Below are positions 52,456 through 60,964 of a stretch of 64,000 nt of DNA, one piece after another. Source of the DNA: GWF2-38-69 sp965228125 (lineage in GTDB: Bacteria; Verrucomicrobiota; Lentisphaeria; Victivallales; GWF2-38-69). The notes beneath the pieces are model-generated. The model ran no database searches. It saw nothing but the letters and a program-made list of their open reading frames with translations, and was not told where the DNA came from. A program made the translations under genes and the position numbers. Each line of letters opens with the position of its first letter. The stretch's first letter is position 1. The stretch lies in contig OZ245791.1 in NCBI GenBank assembly GCA_965228125.1, positions 620,001 to 684,000 of the forward strand, written 5' to 3'.

Positions 52456-52728
52456 TTACCCTTCGTCGGCATTTAATTTCTTCAGTATATAAGAGACGAC
52501 TTCAAACTCATCTGTTAATTTTATTTCGTAAAGGTTTCTGTCTTTTACTTTGGCAGGAAGGCCAAGAGCTTTGATAAACGCGCTATCTTCAAATATTTCA
52601 AATTCCCCAACCCAGCCTTCTTCTGTTTTCTTTATTTGAATGATTTTAAATTCCTGACTGATATGTTCTTTTATAAAATCGCCTATTGATTCTTTAGCGA
52701 TTATTATTTTAGGCTTTTTCTTTTCCAT
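52456..52728 (-). CDS. gvpO: Gas vesicle protein GvpO
   Basis: 90 residues with the GvpO pattern: EGWVGEFEIFEDSAFIKALG followed by YEIKLTDEFEVVSYILKKLN. GvpO proteins bind gvp mRNA or other Gvps in haloarchaea; in bacteria the role is less clear. It is placed by domain resemblance and by context inside the cluster. Confidence 0.78.
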   Translation of the reverse strand: MEKKKPKIIIAKESIGDFIKEHISQEFKIIQIKKTEEGWVGEFEIFEDSAFIKALGLPAKVKDRNLYEIKLTDEFEVVSYILKKLNADEG

Positions 52729-52757
52729 TAGCTGCCGCCGTCTTTATATTAGAGTTG

Positions 52758-53078
52758 TTAATAGTTCAGCTTCATCTTTTTAAATTCTTTACCCTTATTA
52801 TCTACATCCATAGCGGGTTCTTTCTCATCTGCTTCGATTTCCATTTCCGATAGAGTTTTTTCTTTTAGTTCTTTGTTTATTTCATTCAACCGCTCTATGA
52901 ACTTGTCACGTTTTTCGTTTAAAGCATGAAGCATCGTTGTAATAGTTTCTTTTTCTTTTGCAAGTATAAACTTTTTCAAATACACCGAATCTTCGCTGCC
53001 TTTCGGCATGGAACGCCTTTTTATACTTGAACTTTTTAAGCTCTTCATCCCTTTGACTTTAACAGTTTTAGTAGTCAT
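52758..53078 (-). CDS. Uncharacterised gas-vesicle-locus protein, basic start and coiled coil
   Basis: 106 residues, not recognised. The first ~30 residues are strongly basic and Ser-rich (VKVKGMKSLKSSSIKRRSMP). Residues about 35-80 form a probable coiled coil (KEKETITTMLHALNEKRDKF), and the tail is acidic. The charge split suggests a bridging or scaffold role. It is cotranscribed between gvpN and gvpO. Confidence 0.6.
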   Translation of the reverse strand: MTTKTVKVKGMKSLKSSSIKRRSMPKGSEDSVYLKKFILAKEKETITTMLHALNEKRDKFIERLNEINKELKEKTLSEMEIEADEKEPAMDVDNKGKEFKKMKLNY

Positions 53079-53099
53079 CTTGATTTCCTTCCTATAGCT

Positions 53100-54059
53100 T
53101 TAAGAAATATTATCTGTAACCGTTTTTGATTGCTCATTACTTTGGGAAAGTTCTTTATTAACTAATTCAGAAACTATTTGTTTGACTCTGCTTTGATTAG
53201 TTTTAGAACCTACCCTGCTTGTTTCTGAAGCTAAAATGTCTTCGCACAATGTAATAAATCTAGCAGGATTCTGAGCAGGGTGAAAATTCAGCACTTTCAA
53301 TGTTTTAGCGATCATTATGCAGCCCCTTATCGTCGGAGCAAATTCGCATTTTCCAGAGTTCCTAAGATTTCTAACGATATTTACGATTATCTTCGCATTT
53401 TTATTGGAAATATGAGATTTCTCTAACGTAATAGCCAATTCTGTTTCATAATCGAAATAGTCTAAATCCATGGTAATCATCCTATCCCTCAATGCATCCT
53501 GGCTTCTATGGACACCGGCATATTCCTCGGGGTTAGATGTAAAAATAGCATTAAATTCAGGATGAACTTTCAGGTATTGCTCATTATTCCCTCTTCCTGT
53601 AGGCAGATCCATCATCTTTTCCTGCAGAATAGATAAGAGAATATTGTTAGCTTCTGGACGGGAACGTGTAAATTCATCATACAGTAAAGTAAAGCCATAT
53701 TTACATGCAATAGTTAACCGGCTATCAACCCAACGCTTAACCATGTCATGCTCTTTTTTAACAACCGTGTGAATAAATCTATCTACAACTTCCCTCACTC
53801 TGTAGCCATATTCTCCCCCAACCAAATCTGAAGTAGAAAATTCTTCATCACCATGAATTAGAACTACAGGCCTTTTCAATTTACTGGCCAAATGCATAGC
53901 CAAAGTCGTTTTCCCCGTACCGGAAGGCCCTCTGAGATGCACAGGAAAGCCTGCTTTAAAAAATGCCAAAGCTCTTGACTCAAGATTCTTAACATACTCA
54001 GTTTCTATAAAATCCGGCATTGGGGTCGGTTCAAGCACTGTAGTCATTTCATCTATCAT
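53100..54059 (-). CDS. gvpN: Gas vesicle protein GvpN (MoxR-type AAA+ ATPase)
   Basis: 319 residues. Walker A GPSGTGKT is at 44-51; other motifs are GDEEFSTSDLVGGEYGY, the Walker B region TLLYDEFTRSRPEANN, sensor 1 in FNAIFTSNPEEYAGVHRSQD and the arginine DALRDRMITMDLD. GvpN is the conserved AAA+ ATPase needed for full vesicle growth. A ~40-residue Ser/Gln/Lys-rich tail follows the ATPase. Confidence 0.96.
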   Translation of the reverse strand: MIDEMTTVLEPTPMPDFIETEYVKNLESRALAFFKAGFPVHLRGPSGTGKTTLAMHLASKLKRPVVLIHGDEEFSTSDLVGGEYGYRVREVVDRFIHTVVKKEHDMVKRWVDSRLTIACKYGFTLLYDEFTRSRPEANNILLSILQEKMMDLPTGRGNNEQYLKVHPEFNAIFTSNPEEYAGVHRSQDALRDRMITMDLDYFDYETELAITLEKSHISNKNAKIIVNIVRNLRNSGKCEFAPTIRGCIMIAKTLKVLNFHPAQNPARFITLCEDILASETSRVGSKTNQSRVKQIVSELVNKELSQSNEQSKTVTDNIS

Positions 54060-54125
54060 TATTCTTACTCCAAAATTATTAATTATAGACTGCGCAGCTC
54101 ACACGTACGGGATGGCAGTCCTTAT

Positions 54126-54302
54126 TTACTTAGATAAAACTGTCCCGCATTTTGGACAGTTATTGTATGTTTCTGAATAAATATGCCGCGTTTTCCATCC
54201 GCATTCCTTGCACTCTATATCAAGTTTTTGCCCACATTTAGAACAAAATTTTAAATTACCCCACGTGCTAATTCCGCATTTAGGACATTTGAAAGCATTC
54301 AT
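54126..54302 (-). CDS. Double zinc-ribbon microprotein in the gas vesicle operon
   Basis: 58 residues, MNAFKCPKCGISTWGNLKFC then SKCGQKLDIECKECGWKTRH and NNCPKCGTVLSK. Four CxxC pairs would bind two zinc ions. It lies in the 394-bp gap between the GvpC-like gene and gvpN, on the same strand, with a modest AAGAG before the ATG. No known Gvp matches it; it could bind protein or nucleic acid. A real gene is likely because all the cysteine pairs are regular. Confidence 0.7.
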   Translation of the reverse strand: MNAFKCPKCGISTWGNLKFCSKCGQKLDIECKECGWKTRHIYSETYNNCPKCGTVLSK

Positions 54303-54453
54303 AACTCTTAATCTTCTTATTTATTATTTTTTGAATATGTATTCACCTCACAGCAACTTGCTCTAGTAAGTCAATGCACCTTGCACAAAATCTTCTTGCG
54401 GCAAATTGACTATTCATAATTTTTCAAAGTAAATGTCTTCTACTTCTGTTTAT

Positions 54454-55320
54454 TTAAGAAAGTGGATAGTACCTGCCATTCTCATTCCCAATTTCTTCTT
54501 CTTCATACATTTCTTTTGCAATTTTGCCTAATAGCAATTTGGAAACACCTATAGCATCTTCCATCTCTTTTACTTTTATGCCATCTTCCGGGTGTTTTTT
54601 TACTAAATCCAATATCATTTTTTTCAATTCTTCGTGTCCGTATTCTTTTTTGCTTTCTTCTGTAGGGGTACTTTCTTCTTCTGCCACTACTTCATGCTGT
54701 TCTTCTTTTACATGAATCTTTGCGGGTGCAGTTTTTGGAACTTTTTTAGTCTTATTTTTTTTCTGCTTTATAGCCGCATTGGATTCAGCAAGCAATCCTT
54801 CTACATAATCGAATATATTCTTAAGCTGGTCACGGATCTGCCCCATCATTTCATTATAATTGGACATCCTATTCTTTTCCGCATCAGCAAGGCTACTCTT
54901 GAGCTCAAGGGATGAGGCTTTCAGCTCATCTATCAGTTTCTTATGTTCTTCTTTGAAGTTCTTCATCATTGTATCTGTTTCAGAAGATAATTCCTCTCTG
55001 AAATTCTTCAGCATTTGATCAACTTCTTTTTTCCTCTCTTCTTTGGCCTTTCCTATTTCTGTAAAAAGCCTTTTTGATTCGACTCCTATCTTACTGGCAA
55101 GTTCCTTTCTAAAGCCTTTAAGTGTTTCAGCTGTTTGAGCACTCCTCTCTTCTCTTGACTTCTTCGTGCTTTCCCTTAATTGCGCTGTATCTGCAGCAAG
55201 CTTTTCTCTGAAACTCTTTAACATGTCAGCTGTTTGGGCTCTTCTTTCCTGCTGTTCCTGTTGAATTCTTTTCATTAGCTCATTGGTTCCTGCTATGGAA
55301 TCTGTAATCCTGCTTTTCAT
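54454..55320 (-). CDS. GvpC-like repeat protein with a C-terminal winged-helix-like domain
   Basis: 288 residues. Helical repeats start at residues 26, 59 and 96: RAQTADMLKSFREKLAADTA, SAQTAETLKGFRKELASKIG and KKEVDQMLKNFREELSSETD. The first spacing is 33 residues, the GvpC repeat length; GvpC wraps and stiffens vesicles. After a Lys/Glu-rich linker (about 190-225), residues about 228-288 (EELKKMILDLVKKHPEDGIK; MEDAIGVSKLLLGKIAKEMY) resemble a winged helix. GvpC identity is inferred from repeats and context. Confidence 0.7.
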   Translation of the reverse strand: MKSRITDSIAGTNELMKRIQQEQQERRAQTADMLKSFREKLAADTAQLRESTKKSREERSAQTAETLKGFRKELASKIGVESKRLFTEIGKAKEERKKEVDQMLKNFREELSSETDTMMKNFKEEHKKLIDELKASSLELKSSLADAEKNRMSNYNEMMGQIRDQLKNIFDYVEGLLAESNAAIKQKKNKTKKVPKTAPAKIHVKEEQHEVVAEEESTPTEESKKEYGHEELKKMILDLVKKHPEDGIKVKEMEDAIGVSKLLLGKIAKEMYEEEEIGNENGRYYPLS

Positions 55321-55339
55321 GTAAATCTCCTTTGCCTTA

Positions 55340-55870
55340 TTATCTTTTTAATACTTCTTTCAGTCTTTTTATATTCATCATTTCCCCGCTCTCCAATGCT
55401 TTGCATACGGATTTGAGAAAATGCTGGTATTCAATTTGAAATTCGTTCAGTAACACTTCTACTTTCTTCAATTGAGCTTCCTGTTTTATCTGGTAATCGG
55501 ATAGAAATTCTCTCAGTTCTTCAATATCAACAATCTTTTCCTGATTTAATTTTTCGTGAATGTCTCGATTGCTGTTCTTATGATCTTCAAAAAAACGGGT
55601 AAGGTGATTTTTAATTGCTTGTTCTTTTAAATGGTAATCATCATCTATGTCTTTCATAAAAGCATAAAAGTCTTTATGTCGCAATGATTTCTGTTTTGCT
55701 AGTATCTCACTGATCTCAACGTTGATTTGCTCTCGCTGCGTTCTGAATTCATCAAGCGTTCTGTAGGTGTTTGCCACCATAGCCCCTATTAATGAGACTC
55801 TCATCTCATATAAGGATATGATTTCACGCAAAAAAGAAACTTTTTTTTCTAGGGCAGTTGTCATAATCAT
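55340..55870 (-). CDS. Uncharacterised coiled-coil protein of the gas vesicle locus
   Basis: 176 residues, nearly all helical and charged. Segments YRTLDEFRTQREQINVEISE and QEAQLKKVEVLLNEFQIEYQ suggest long coiled coils, possibly an antiparallel hairpin. No known family. It sits between gvpA and the GvpC-like gene, so a wall-binding or assembly role is possible. The start may be the ATG at 55864 (MTTALEKK). Confidence 0.6.
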   Translation of the reverse strand: MIMTTALEKKVSFLREIISLYEMRVSLIGAMVANTYRTLDEFRTQREQINVEISEILAKQKSLRHKDFYAFMKDIDDDYHLKEQAIKNHLTRFFEDHKNSNRDIHEKLNQEKIVDIEELREFLSDYQIKQEAQLKKVEVLLNEFQIEYQHFLKSVCKALESGEMMNIKRLKEVLKR

Positions 55871-55953
55871 ATTTAATTGATCGGTAAGAATAGTTTTTGG
55901 CGTTTCATGCTTTGATTTAAAGGATGAAGCGGCAAAAACTGTTCACTACAAGA

Positions 55954-56160
55954 TTAAGCAGCAGTAGCTGTCAATCCGATAGCTTCTGCATACTTCAAGT
56001 ATGTTTCTACGGAAGCTACTACTACACGTGTTTCCACTGCAAGCAATTCTATGCCCACTAGAGAAACTCTTACCCATGCGTCTACCACGATGCCCTTGTC
56101 TAATATACGGTCGATAACCTCTACCAGACTAGAACTTCCCATTGTTTTTTCTACAGCCAT
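55954..56160 (-). CDS. gvpA: Gas vesicle structural protein GvpA
   Basis: 68 residues. MAVEKTMGSSSLVEVIDRIL, DKGIVVDAWVRVSLVGIELL and AVETRVVVASVETYLKYAEA are close to canonical GvpA, the small hydrophobic protein that polymerises as ribs of the vesicle wall. GAGGACATC precedes the ATG. It is the first gvp gene after the receiver-domain gene and is likely the most abundant product of the operon. Confidence 0.97.
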   Translation of the reverse strand: MAVEKTMGSSSLVEVIDRILDKGIVVDAWVRVSLVGIELLAVETRVVVASVETYLKYAEAIGLTATAA

Positions 56161-56251
56161 GATGTCCTCCGTTTTTTATATCCAACTGCTGAACTTCGAC
56201 GACCTCTTGACTAAGAGATCTTTTAATCGAACTAAAGCATTGAATTCCAAA

Positions 56252-56656
56252 CTACTTCAAAACAGCTTCTTTCTTGGGATTACCTCCCAAAATTTTCTCA
56301 ACTTTGCTTAGTATATCTGTATGGGCAAATGGTTTTTCTATGAACCATTTACATTTTCCCGTCAGTTCTTTTTCCAACTCCTTTGTCGCAAACCCTGTTA
56401 TTGCTATTATTGGAACGTCTATTTGAACGTCTTCCAATTGTTCAATAAGCTCTAATCCGCCCATATGCGGAAAATAAATATCAAGTATCAGCAAATCCAC
56501 ATATTCTTCATCTCCAGGCGAAGGATTGTCAAAAATTCTAAAAAACGCTTCAGCCGCACTTTCCACATAGCTGACTCTATAGCCTGCTGAACGCAGGAGA
56601 ATACTCAATCCTTGTCCAACCAGTTTGTCATCATCTGCTATCAATACATGCTTCAT
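56252..56656 (-). CDS. Single-domain response regulator (CheY-like receiver)
   Basis: 134 residues, receiver domain only: DDDKLVGQGLSILLRSAGYR, the phospho-acceptor region LLILDIYFPHMGGLEL, and the Thr and Lys of IAITGFATKE and FIEKPF. No output domain, so it acts by protein contact. It lies 46 nt downstream of the sigma-54 promoter and 91 nt upstream of gvpA, hence the first gene of the vesicle transcript. It may be phosphorylated by the adjacent kinase. Confidence 0.9.
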   Translation of the reverse strand: MKHVLIADDDKLVGQGLSILLRSAGYRVSYVESAAEAFFRIFDNPSPGDEEYVDLLILDIYFPHMGGLELIEQLEDVQIDVPIIAITGFATKELEKELTGKCKWFIEKPFAHTDILSKVEKILGGNPKKEAVLK

Positions 56657-56701
56657 TAAATTAGCAACAAATTTAATCTTTATAATTCGTAAGTTATGAT
56701 T

Positions 56702-56717
56702 AGCATTTGCTATGCCA
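56702..56717 (-). promoter_or_regulatory. Probable sigma-54 promoter of the gas vesicle operon
   Basis: On the minus strand it reads TGGCATAGCAAATGCT. This matches the -24/-12 consensus TGGCAC(G)N4TTGCW, with GG and GC exactly 10 nt apart and one mismatch in the -12 box. It lies 46 bp before the receiver gene. An NtrC-type activator is encoded immediately upstream, which makes the match much more believable. Confidence 0.7.
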
Positions 56718-56887
56718 GAAATGAAAAATATTCACATCGAATTGGATATTAAGATCATGCAGTAAGTTTTAGTAATTTTTCCTCTTTATGAATCCGATTG
56801 ACAAAATATCAATAAAAAGACAAAATGTAGTCTTGACTATATAGGATATCTTACTAGAGGAAAAGGCATTATAAATCAATTGATATA

Positions 56888-56911
56888 TTGTCGACAAATC
56901 GACAAATTGTC
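56888..56911. promoter_or_regulatory. Candidate activator-binding palindromes (UAS)
   Basis: TTGTCGACAA (56888-56897) is a perfect palindrome and GACAAATTGTC (56901-56911) a second one 3 bp away. Two more GACAAAAT half-sites lie at about 56809 and 56819. They are roughly 90-200 bp upstream of the sigma-54 promoter, the normal distance for enhancer sites of NtrC-family regulators. Confidence 0.55.
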
Positions 56912-58365
56912 TATAGAGTTGATTTGCGCTTATCTCTGTATTTGATTCTTTTATTCAGAGCCTGAGAAGAAATGCCAAGCATTCTGGCAGCAATAGTCTG
57001 TATCCCATTGGCTCTTCTCAACGCTTCATCCACAACGATATCGTTGATCATGTTTAAAGGTGGAAAATTTTCGGGCAGCATAGAAGCCCAATCAATATCT
57101 TTCTCGTTAGATGGGTTAGCCTGTCTGGCCAGTTCTTTATTTTCTTCTATTGAATTGTCAATGTATTCCTTAAAAGACTTTGATGAAAGCATATGGGATT
57201 TATGTTTACTAACAGCATTATATACCATTCCTTGCAACTCTCGTATATTGCCAGGGTAATTATATGTTTTAAGCAGCATCACAAGGTCTGGATGGTAGGA
57301 TGGCGGTTTTATCCCCAGAGACTTAGACGATTCACGTATGAAGTGATTTAATAGCAATGGGATATCATCAATACGATCTCTTAAAGGCGGGATTTTAATT
57401 TTATGAGCAGACAAGCGAAAATATAAATCTTTACGAAAGCGCCCTAACCCTATTAAATCTTGCAATTCAGTATTAGTCGCCATGATAACCTTTGCATTTG
57501 AAAGTATTGCTAAATCACTGCCTAGTTGAGAGTATTCCCTTTCTTGTAATAGGCGAAGCAGTTTAACCTGAGATTGAAGGCTTAAATCCCCTATCTCATC
57601 AAGGAACAACATTCCATTCTGAGCCTTTTTTACAAGCCCCTCACGGGAATTCAAAGCGCCAGTGTAAGCTCCTTTCGTATGGCCGAATAGGGTATCTGTA
57701 AACATATTATCATCAAGGCCTGCTGCATTTACAGGAACAAATGCTCCATTAAAGTTATTCAATTTGTATAGCGCTCTTGCTATGAGTTCTTTTCCAGTAC
57801 CTGTTTCTCCTGCTATCAGAATAGGCTGCGAACTGCGCGCTATGACTTCGCAATACTTGAATATTGACTTCATGAGGTTATCATTTGTAATAATAGGTGA
57901 AAAAGCTTCGTTAAGCTCAGAAGTACCTGAGAGTAACTTACTTTTCAATCGTGTGTTTTCCACACTGGAATCTATCCTGTCCAATGCCATTTTTATACTT
58001 ATGTTCATCACATCTTTTTCGACAGGTTTTACTAAAAAATCAAATGCTCCCTTCTTTATACAATTTACCGCCGCGGAAACTTCATTGATACCTGTGATTA
58101 TGATAACAGGTATTTCCGGATAATTGTTCAGAAAATAATCAAGGACTTCATTTCTGCTGTATTTCGGAATCACCAAATCAAGCAATATTATGCTTATCTC
58201 TTGAACTTTCATGATATCAAAAGCTTTTTTAGGATCTTCGCAAGTTATAAAATTGTTGTATCCTAGTAAAAGCAACACAGCGCTATAGGCTCTAAGAATT
58301 TCCGGCTGGTCATCTATCATCATTATAGGTTTCCGCGGGTATGGAGTTTTTATATTTCCATTCAT
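56911..58365 (-). CDS. NtrC-family sigma-54-dependent response regulator
   Basis: 484 residues. A receiver domain (MMIDDQPEILRAYSAVLLLL; ILLDLVIPKYSRNEVL) is followed by an AAA+ domain with Walker A GETGTGKE, the sigma-54-contact loop GAYTGA in FGHTKGAYTGALNSREG and FLDEIGDLSLQSQ. A Fis-type HTH follows (EALRRANGIQTIAARMLGIS). The GAFTGA loop has Tyr, a common variant. The ATG at 58365 is chosen since it starts right before the receiver; the longer ORF overlaps the kinase gene. It likely activates the sigma-54 promoter at 56702. Confidence 0.93.
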   Translation of the reverse strand: MNGNIKTPYPRKPIMMIDDQPEILRAYSAVLLLLGYNNFITCEDPKKAFDIMKVQEISIILLDLVIPKYSRNEVLDYFLNNYPEIPVIIITGINEVSAAVNCIKKGAFDFLVKPVEKDVMNISIKMALDRIDSSVENTRLKSKLLSGTSELNEAFSPIITNDNLMKSIFKYCEVIARSSQPILIAGETGTGKELIARALYKLNNFNGAFVPVNAAGLDDNMFTDTLFGHTKGAYTGALNSREGLVKKAQNGMLFLDEIGDLSLQSQVKLLRLLQEREYSQLGSDLAILSNAKVIMATNTELQDLIGLGRFRKDLYFRLSAHKIKIPPLRDRIDDIPLLLNHFIRESSKSLGIKPPSYHPDLVMLLKTYNYPGNIRELQGMVYNAVSKHKSHMLSSKSFKEYIDNSIEENKELARQANPSNEKDIDWASMLPENFPPLNMINDIVVDEALRRANGIQTIAARMLGISSQALNKRIKYRDKRKSTL

Positions 58366-58375
58366 AATGCTTTTT

Positions 58376-60964
58376 TTATTTTCTTTCCTGAATAATTTCT
58401 TTGATTTTTCTAGAACCTTTTTCAATCCCTGCTATGAGCTCTGATAGAGTTTCGACTGCCTGGCCTATAGGTAAGCCGATTATAGATTTGTCGGTGCTAT
58501 CATAAGAATCTTTTATTATTTCGAGTATTTCGTTTAACGCTTGCCTTACAACAGATGAGTTCAACATAATAACATGGTTCTGATTATTGATTGAGTGAAT
58601 TGTCTCGGAAATCAAAACGGTTGATTTATCTGCACGCATAGGCGTGGTTTCACTCGGCGCTGTTTCATTCTTTAAATTATCTGTTCTGGCAACTTCTGTT
58701 GAATAATTCTTCAAGTATCGATTAAGCAAATTGCCCAAATCATTAGAGAGATAAGGCTTGGGGAGATAGTCGTTAAATCCATAATCTTCAACATTTTCCA
58801 GCGTTTTAATATCAGAGTAGCCACTGCTTGCAAAAATTGGAATTTCTGAATTAAGAAGGCGCATTTCCTTTACTGTTTCTATCCCATTCATTCCACTGCT
58901 AATTGTCAAATCTAAGATAACCGCGACAAATGGCTGACCAGTTCTTTCAGACTCCCTGAATAAATCAAGAGCTTTATCACCGTTTCTGGCACTATCAACG
59001 CAGTATCCCATGCTTTCTAATATTAATTTCAGCGATTGGCGAACACATTCCTCGTCATCCATGATAAGAATACGGCCTTTCCCGCGATGGATCCTCTCTG
59101 TTTCTTGTTCTGGCTCAGAGCTAGGGTTACTTTTCAATGACGCTGGCAAGTAAATATGAAAGATACTGCCTTTTCCTATTTCGGATTCAACGTTTATCTT
59201 TCCATTATGCATTTTAATTATCGAATAAGCTGTGGATAGCCCTAAGCCAGTGCCTTGTTGTTTTGTTGAAAAAAATGGCTCAAAAACTTTTTGAAGTATT
59301 TCTTTAGGTATTCCGACACCGCTGTCCCTGATAGATATTTTGACATAATTACCTCTTCGCAATATAAGATCCTCATTCTTCTTGAACGTTACGTTTTCGG
59401 CCGAAATAAAAATCTTTCCCCCATTAGGCATCGACTGCTTTGCATTGATTATTATGTTATCGAAAACCTGTCCTATCTGATTTTTGTCAAAGTAACATTT
59501 CCATATCTTCTTTGGGACATTAAATTGACACGAAATATTTGTTCCGCACAATATAAATTCAGCAACATCTTTGACAAAAGGAAAAATTGAATGCCTTTTT
59601 TTGATTGGAGGACAATTCCCGGTAAACGTCAGTAGTTGCATACTAAGGTTTTTTGCGCGATCAATAGTGTTCAATGTTTTATCAAAGTAGAAGGCAATCC
59701 CTTTATCCTTAGTCTCCGCCTTCGCCAAGTATATATAGTTGTATATTCCTGTAAGCAGATTATTAAAATCATGAGCGATTCCTCTCGTCATAACGGAAAG
59801 GGTTTCATGTTTTTCCATGTTAAACAAATATTCTAGTTGCTTTTTTCTTTCTGTTATATTACGACAAAAAGCGATTATTAAGCCGGTTTCATTCCCCAAA
59901 AAAGAGGCGGAAACCTCAGCATCCCAACAAGAGCCATCCTTCCTGCGATGTTGGGACTCAAATAGTGCTGATCCATTTTCGATAATGGATTTTATTATTG
60001 CATCTTTTTCGCTGTTGCTATACGAGATGGCAATATCATCTATTGTGAGTTTTGTAAGTTCATTTCGGCTATAGCCTGACATCCGACAATATGCCTCGTT
60101 GACTTCAGTTACTCTTCCCTCTTTCGTAAATGTCAAGAAGCCATCTTGTGTGGTCTGGAGAATTAAATTTCGGTATTGTTCCCGCTTGAAAAGTTCAACC
60201 TCTGTATTCTTGCGATTGGTAATGTTGTGAATAGTAGATTGTGTATTAATCACCTTTCCTTGCAAATCGGTAATTGCGACGACATTGATGTCCAGCCACA
60301 AACGTTCTCCGTCACGCCGCAAGCCCTGACATTCAAAATGCGTCGGTACTTTCTCACCCCGAATACGGGCACAATGCCGCTCACGTAGCAATGGAAGATA
60401 TTCTGGAGTGATATAATCATCCATTTTAAGAGAGTGAAGTTCTTCCTGGCTGAAACCGAATAGATTGAAAAATCGGCTATTGGCAAAAATCACATTACCT
60501 TCGACATCATCAATGATGATTGCATCATGCGTGTTTTCGACAACATCTCGATATCTTTGCTCTGATGATCGTAACCTTTCTTCAGTTAACTTGCGCTGTG
60601 TGATATCATGCATAGCATGCACACAGGAAGTCGTATTGCCATCTGCATCAAAAACAGGAGATACAGCAATATCGTACCATTTATCGTTGACCTTTACCTC
60701 GGCAGCACTAATTATTCCATCTTTAATGAATTTCCGGAATGGGCAGTATTCCGGCGGAGCATCAGTCTTGTGGACGACTTTATAACAGTTAAGACCTATG
60801 GCTTCCTTAATGTGAATTCCTATCAAATCAGCCATAGCTTTATTGAGTCGTTTTATTACGTGATTACTATCAATGATACAAACAGGACCATTGATCGAAT
60901 CAAAAGTACGTTCCCATTCCTGCTTAGCCAGCAATATTTTTCGACTCAACTCCATACTCTTCAT
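58376..60964 (-). CDS. Hybrid sensor histidine kinase (PAS-PAS-PAS-HisKA-HATPase-REC)
   Basis: 862 residues with no membrane segment, so cytosolic. Three PAS domains are at about 15-140, 140-265 and 265-385 (SINGPVCIIDSNHVIKRLNK; VENTHDAIIIDDVEGNVIFA; TTQDGFLTFTKEGRVTEVNE). The phospho-His is in MTRGIAHDFNNLLTG. The ATP lid is in FEPFFSTKQQGTGLGLS. A receiver domain follows (RILIMDDEECVRQSLKLILE). A ~90-residue C-terminal helical extension ends it. It is the partner of the NtrC-type regulator. It overlaps the preceding gene by 4 nt. Confidence 0.93.
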   Translation of the reverse strand: MKSMELSRKILLAKQEWERTFDSINGPVCIIDSNHVIKRLNKAMADLIGIHIKEAIGLNCYKVVHKTDAPPEYCPFRKFIKDGIISAAEVKVNDKWYDIAVSPVFDADGNTTSCVHAMHDITQRKLTEERLRSSEQRYRDVVENTHDAIIIDDVEGNVIFANSRFFNLFGFSQEELHSLKMDDYITPEYLPLLRERHCARIRGEKVPTHFECQGLRRDGERLWLDINVVAITDLQGKVINTQSTIHNITNRKNTEVELFKREQYRNLILQTTQDGFLTFTKEGRVTEVNEAYCRMSGYSRNELTKLTIDDIAISYSNSEKDAIIKSIIENGSALFESQHRRKDGSCWDAEVSASFLGNETGLIIAFCRNITERKKQLEYLFNMEKHETLSVMTRGIAHDFNNLLTGIYNYIYLAKAETKDKGIAFYFDKTLNTIDRAKNLSMQLLTFTGNCPPIKKRHSIFPFVKDVAEFILCGTNISCQFNVPKKIWKCYFDKNQIGQVFDNIIINAKQSMPNGGKIFISAENVTFKKNEDLILRRGNYVKISIRDSGVGIPKEILQKVFEPFFSTKQQGTGLGLSTAYSIIKMHNGKINVESEIGKGSIFHIYLPASLKSNPSSEPEQETERIHRGKGRILIMDDEECVRQSLKLILESMGYCVDSARNGDKALDLFRESERTGQPFVAVILDLTISSGMNGIETVKEMRLLNSEIPIFASSGYSDIKTLENVEDYGFNDYLPKPYLSNDLGNLLNRYLKNYSTEVARTDNLKNETAPSETTPMRADKSTVLISETIHSINNQNHVIMLNSSVVRQALNEILEIIKDSYDSTDKSIIGLPIGQAVETLSELIAGIEKGSRKIKEIIQERK

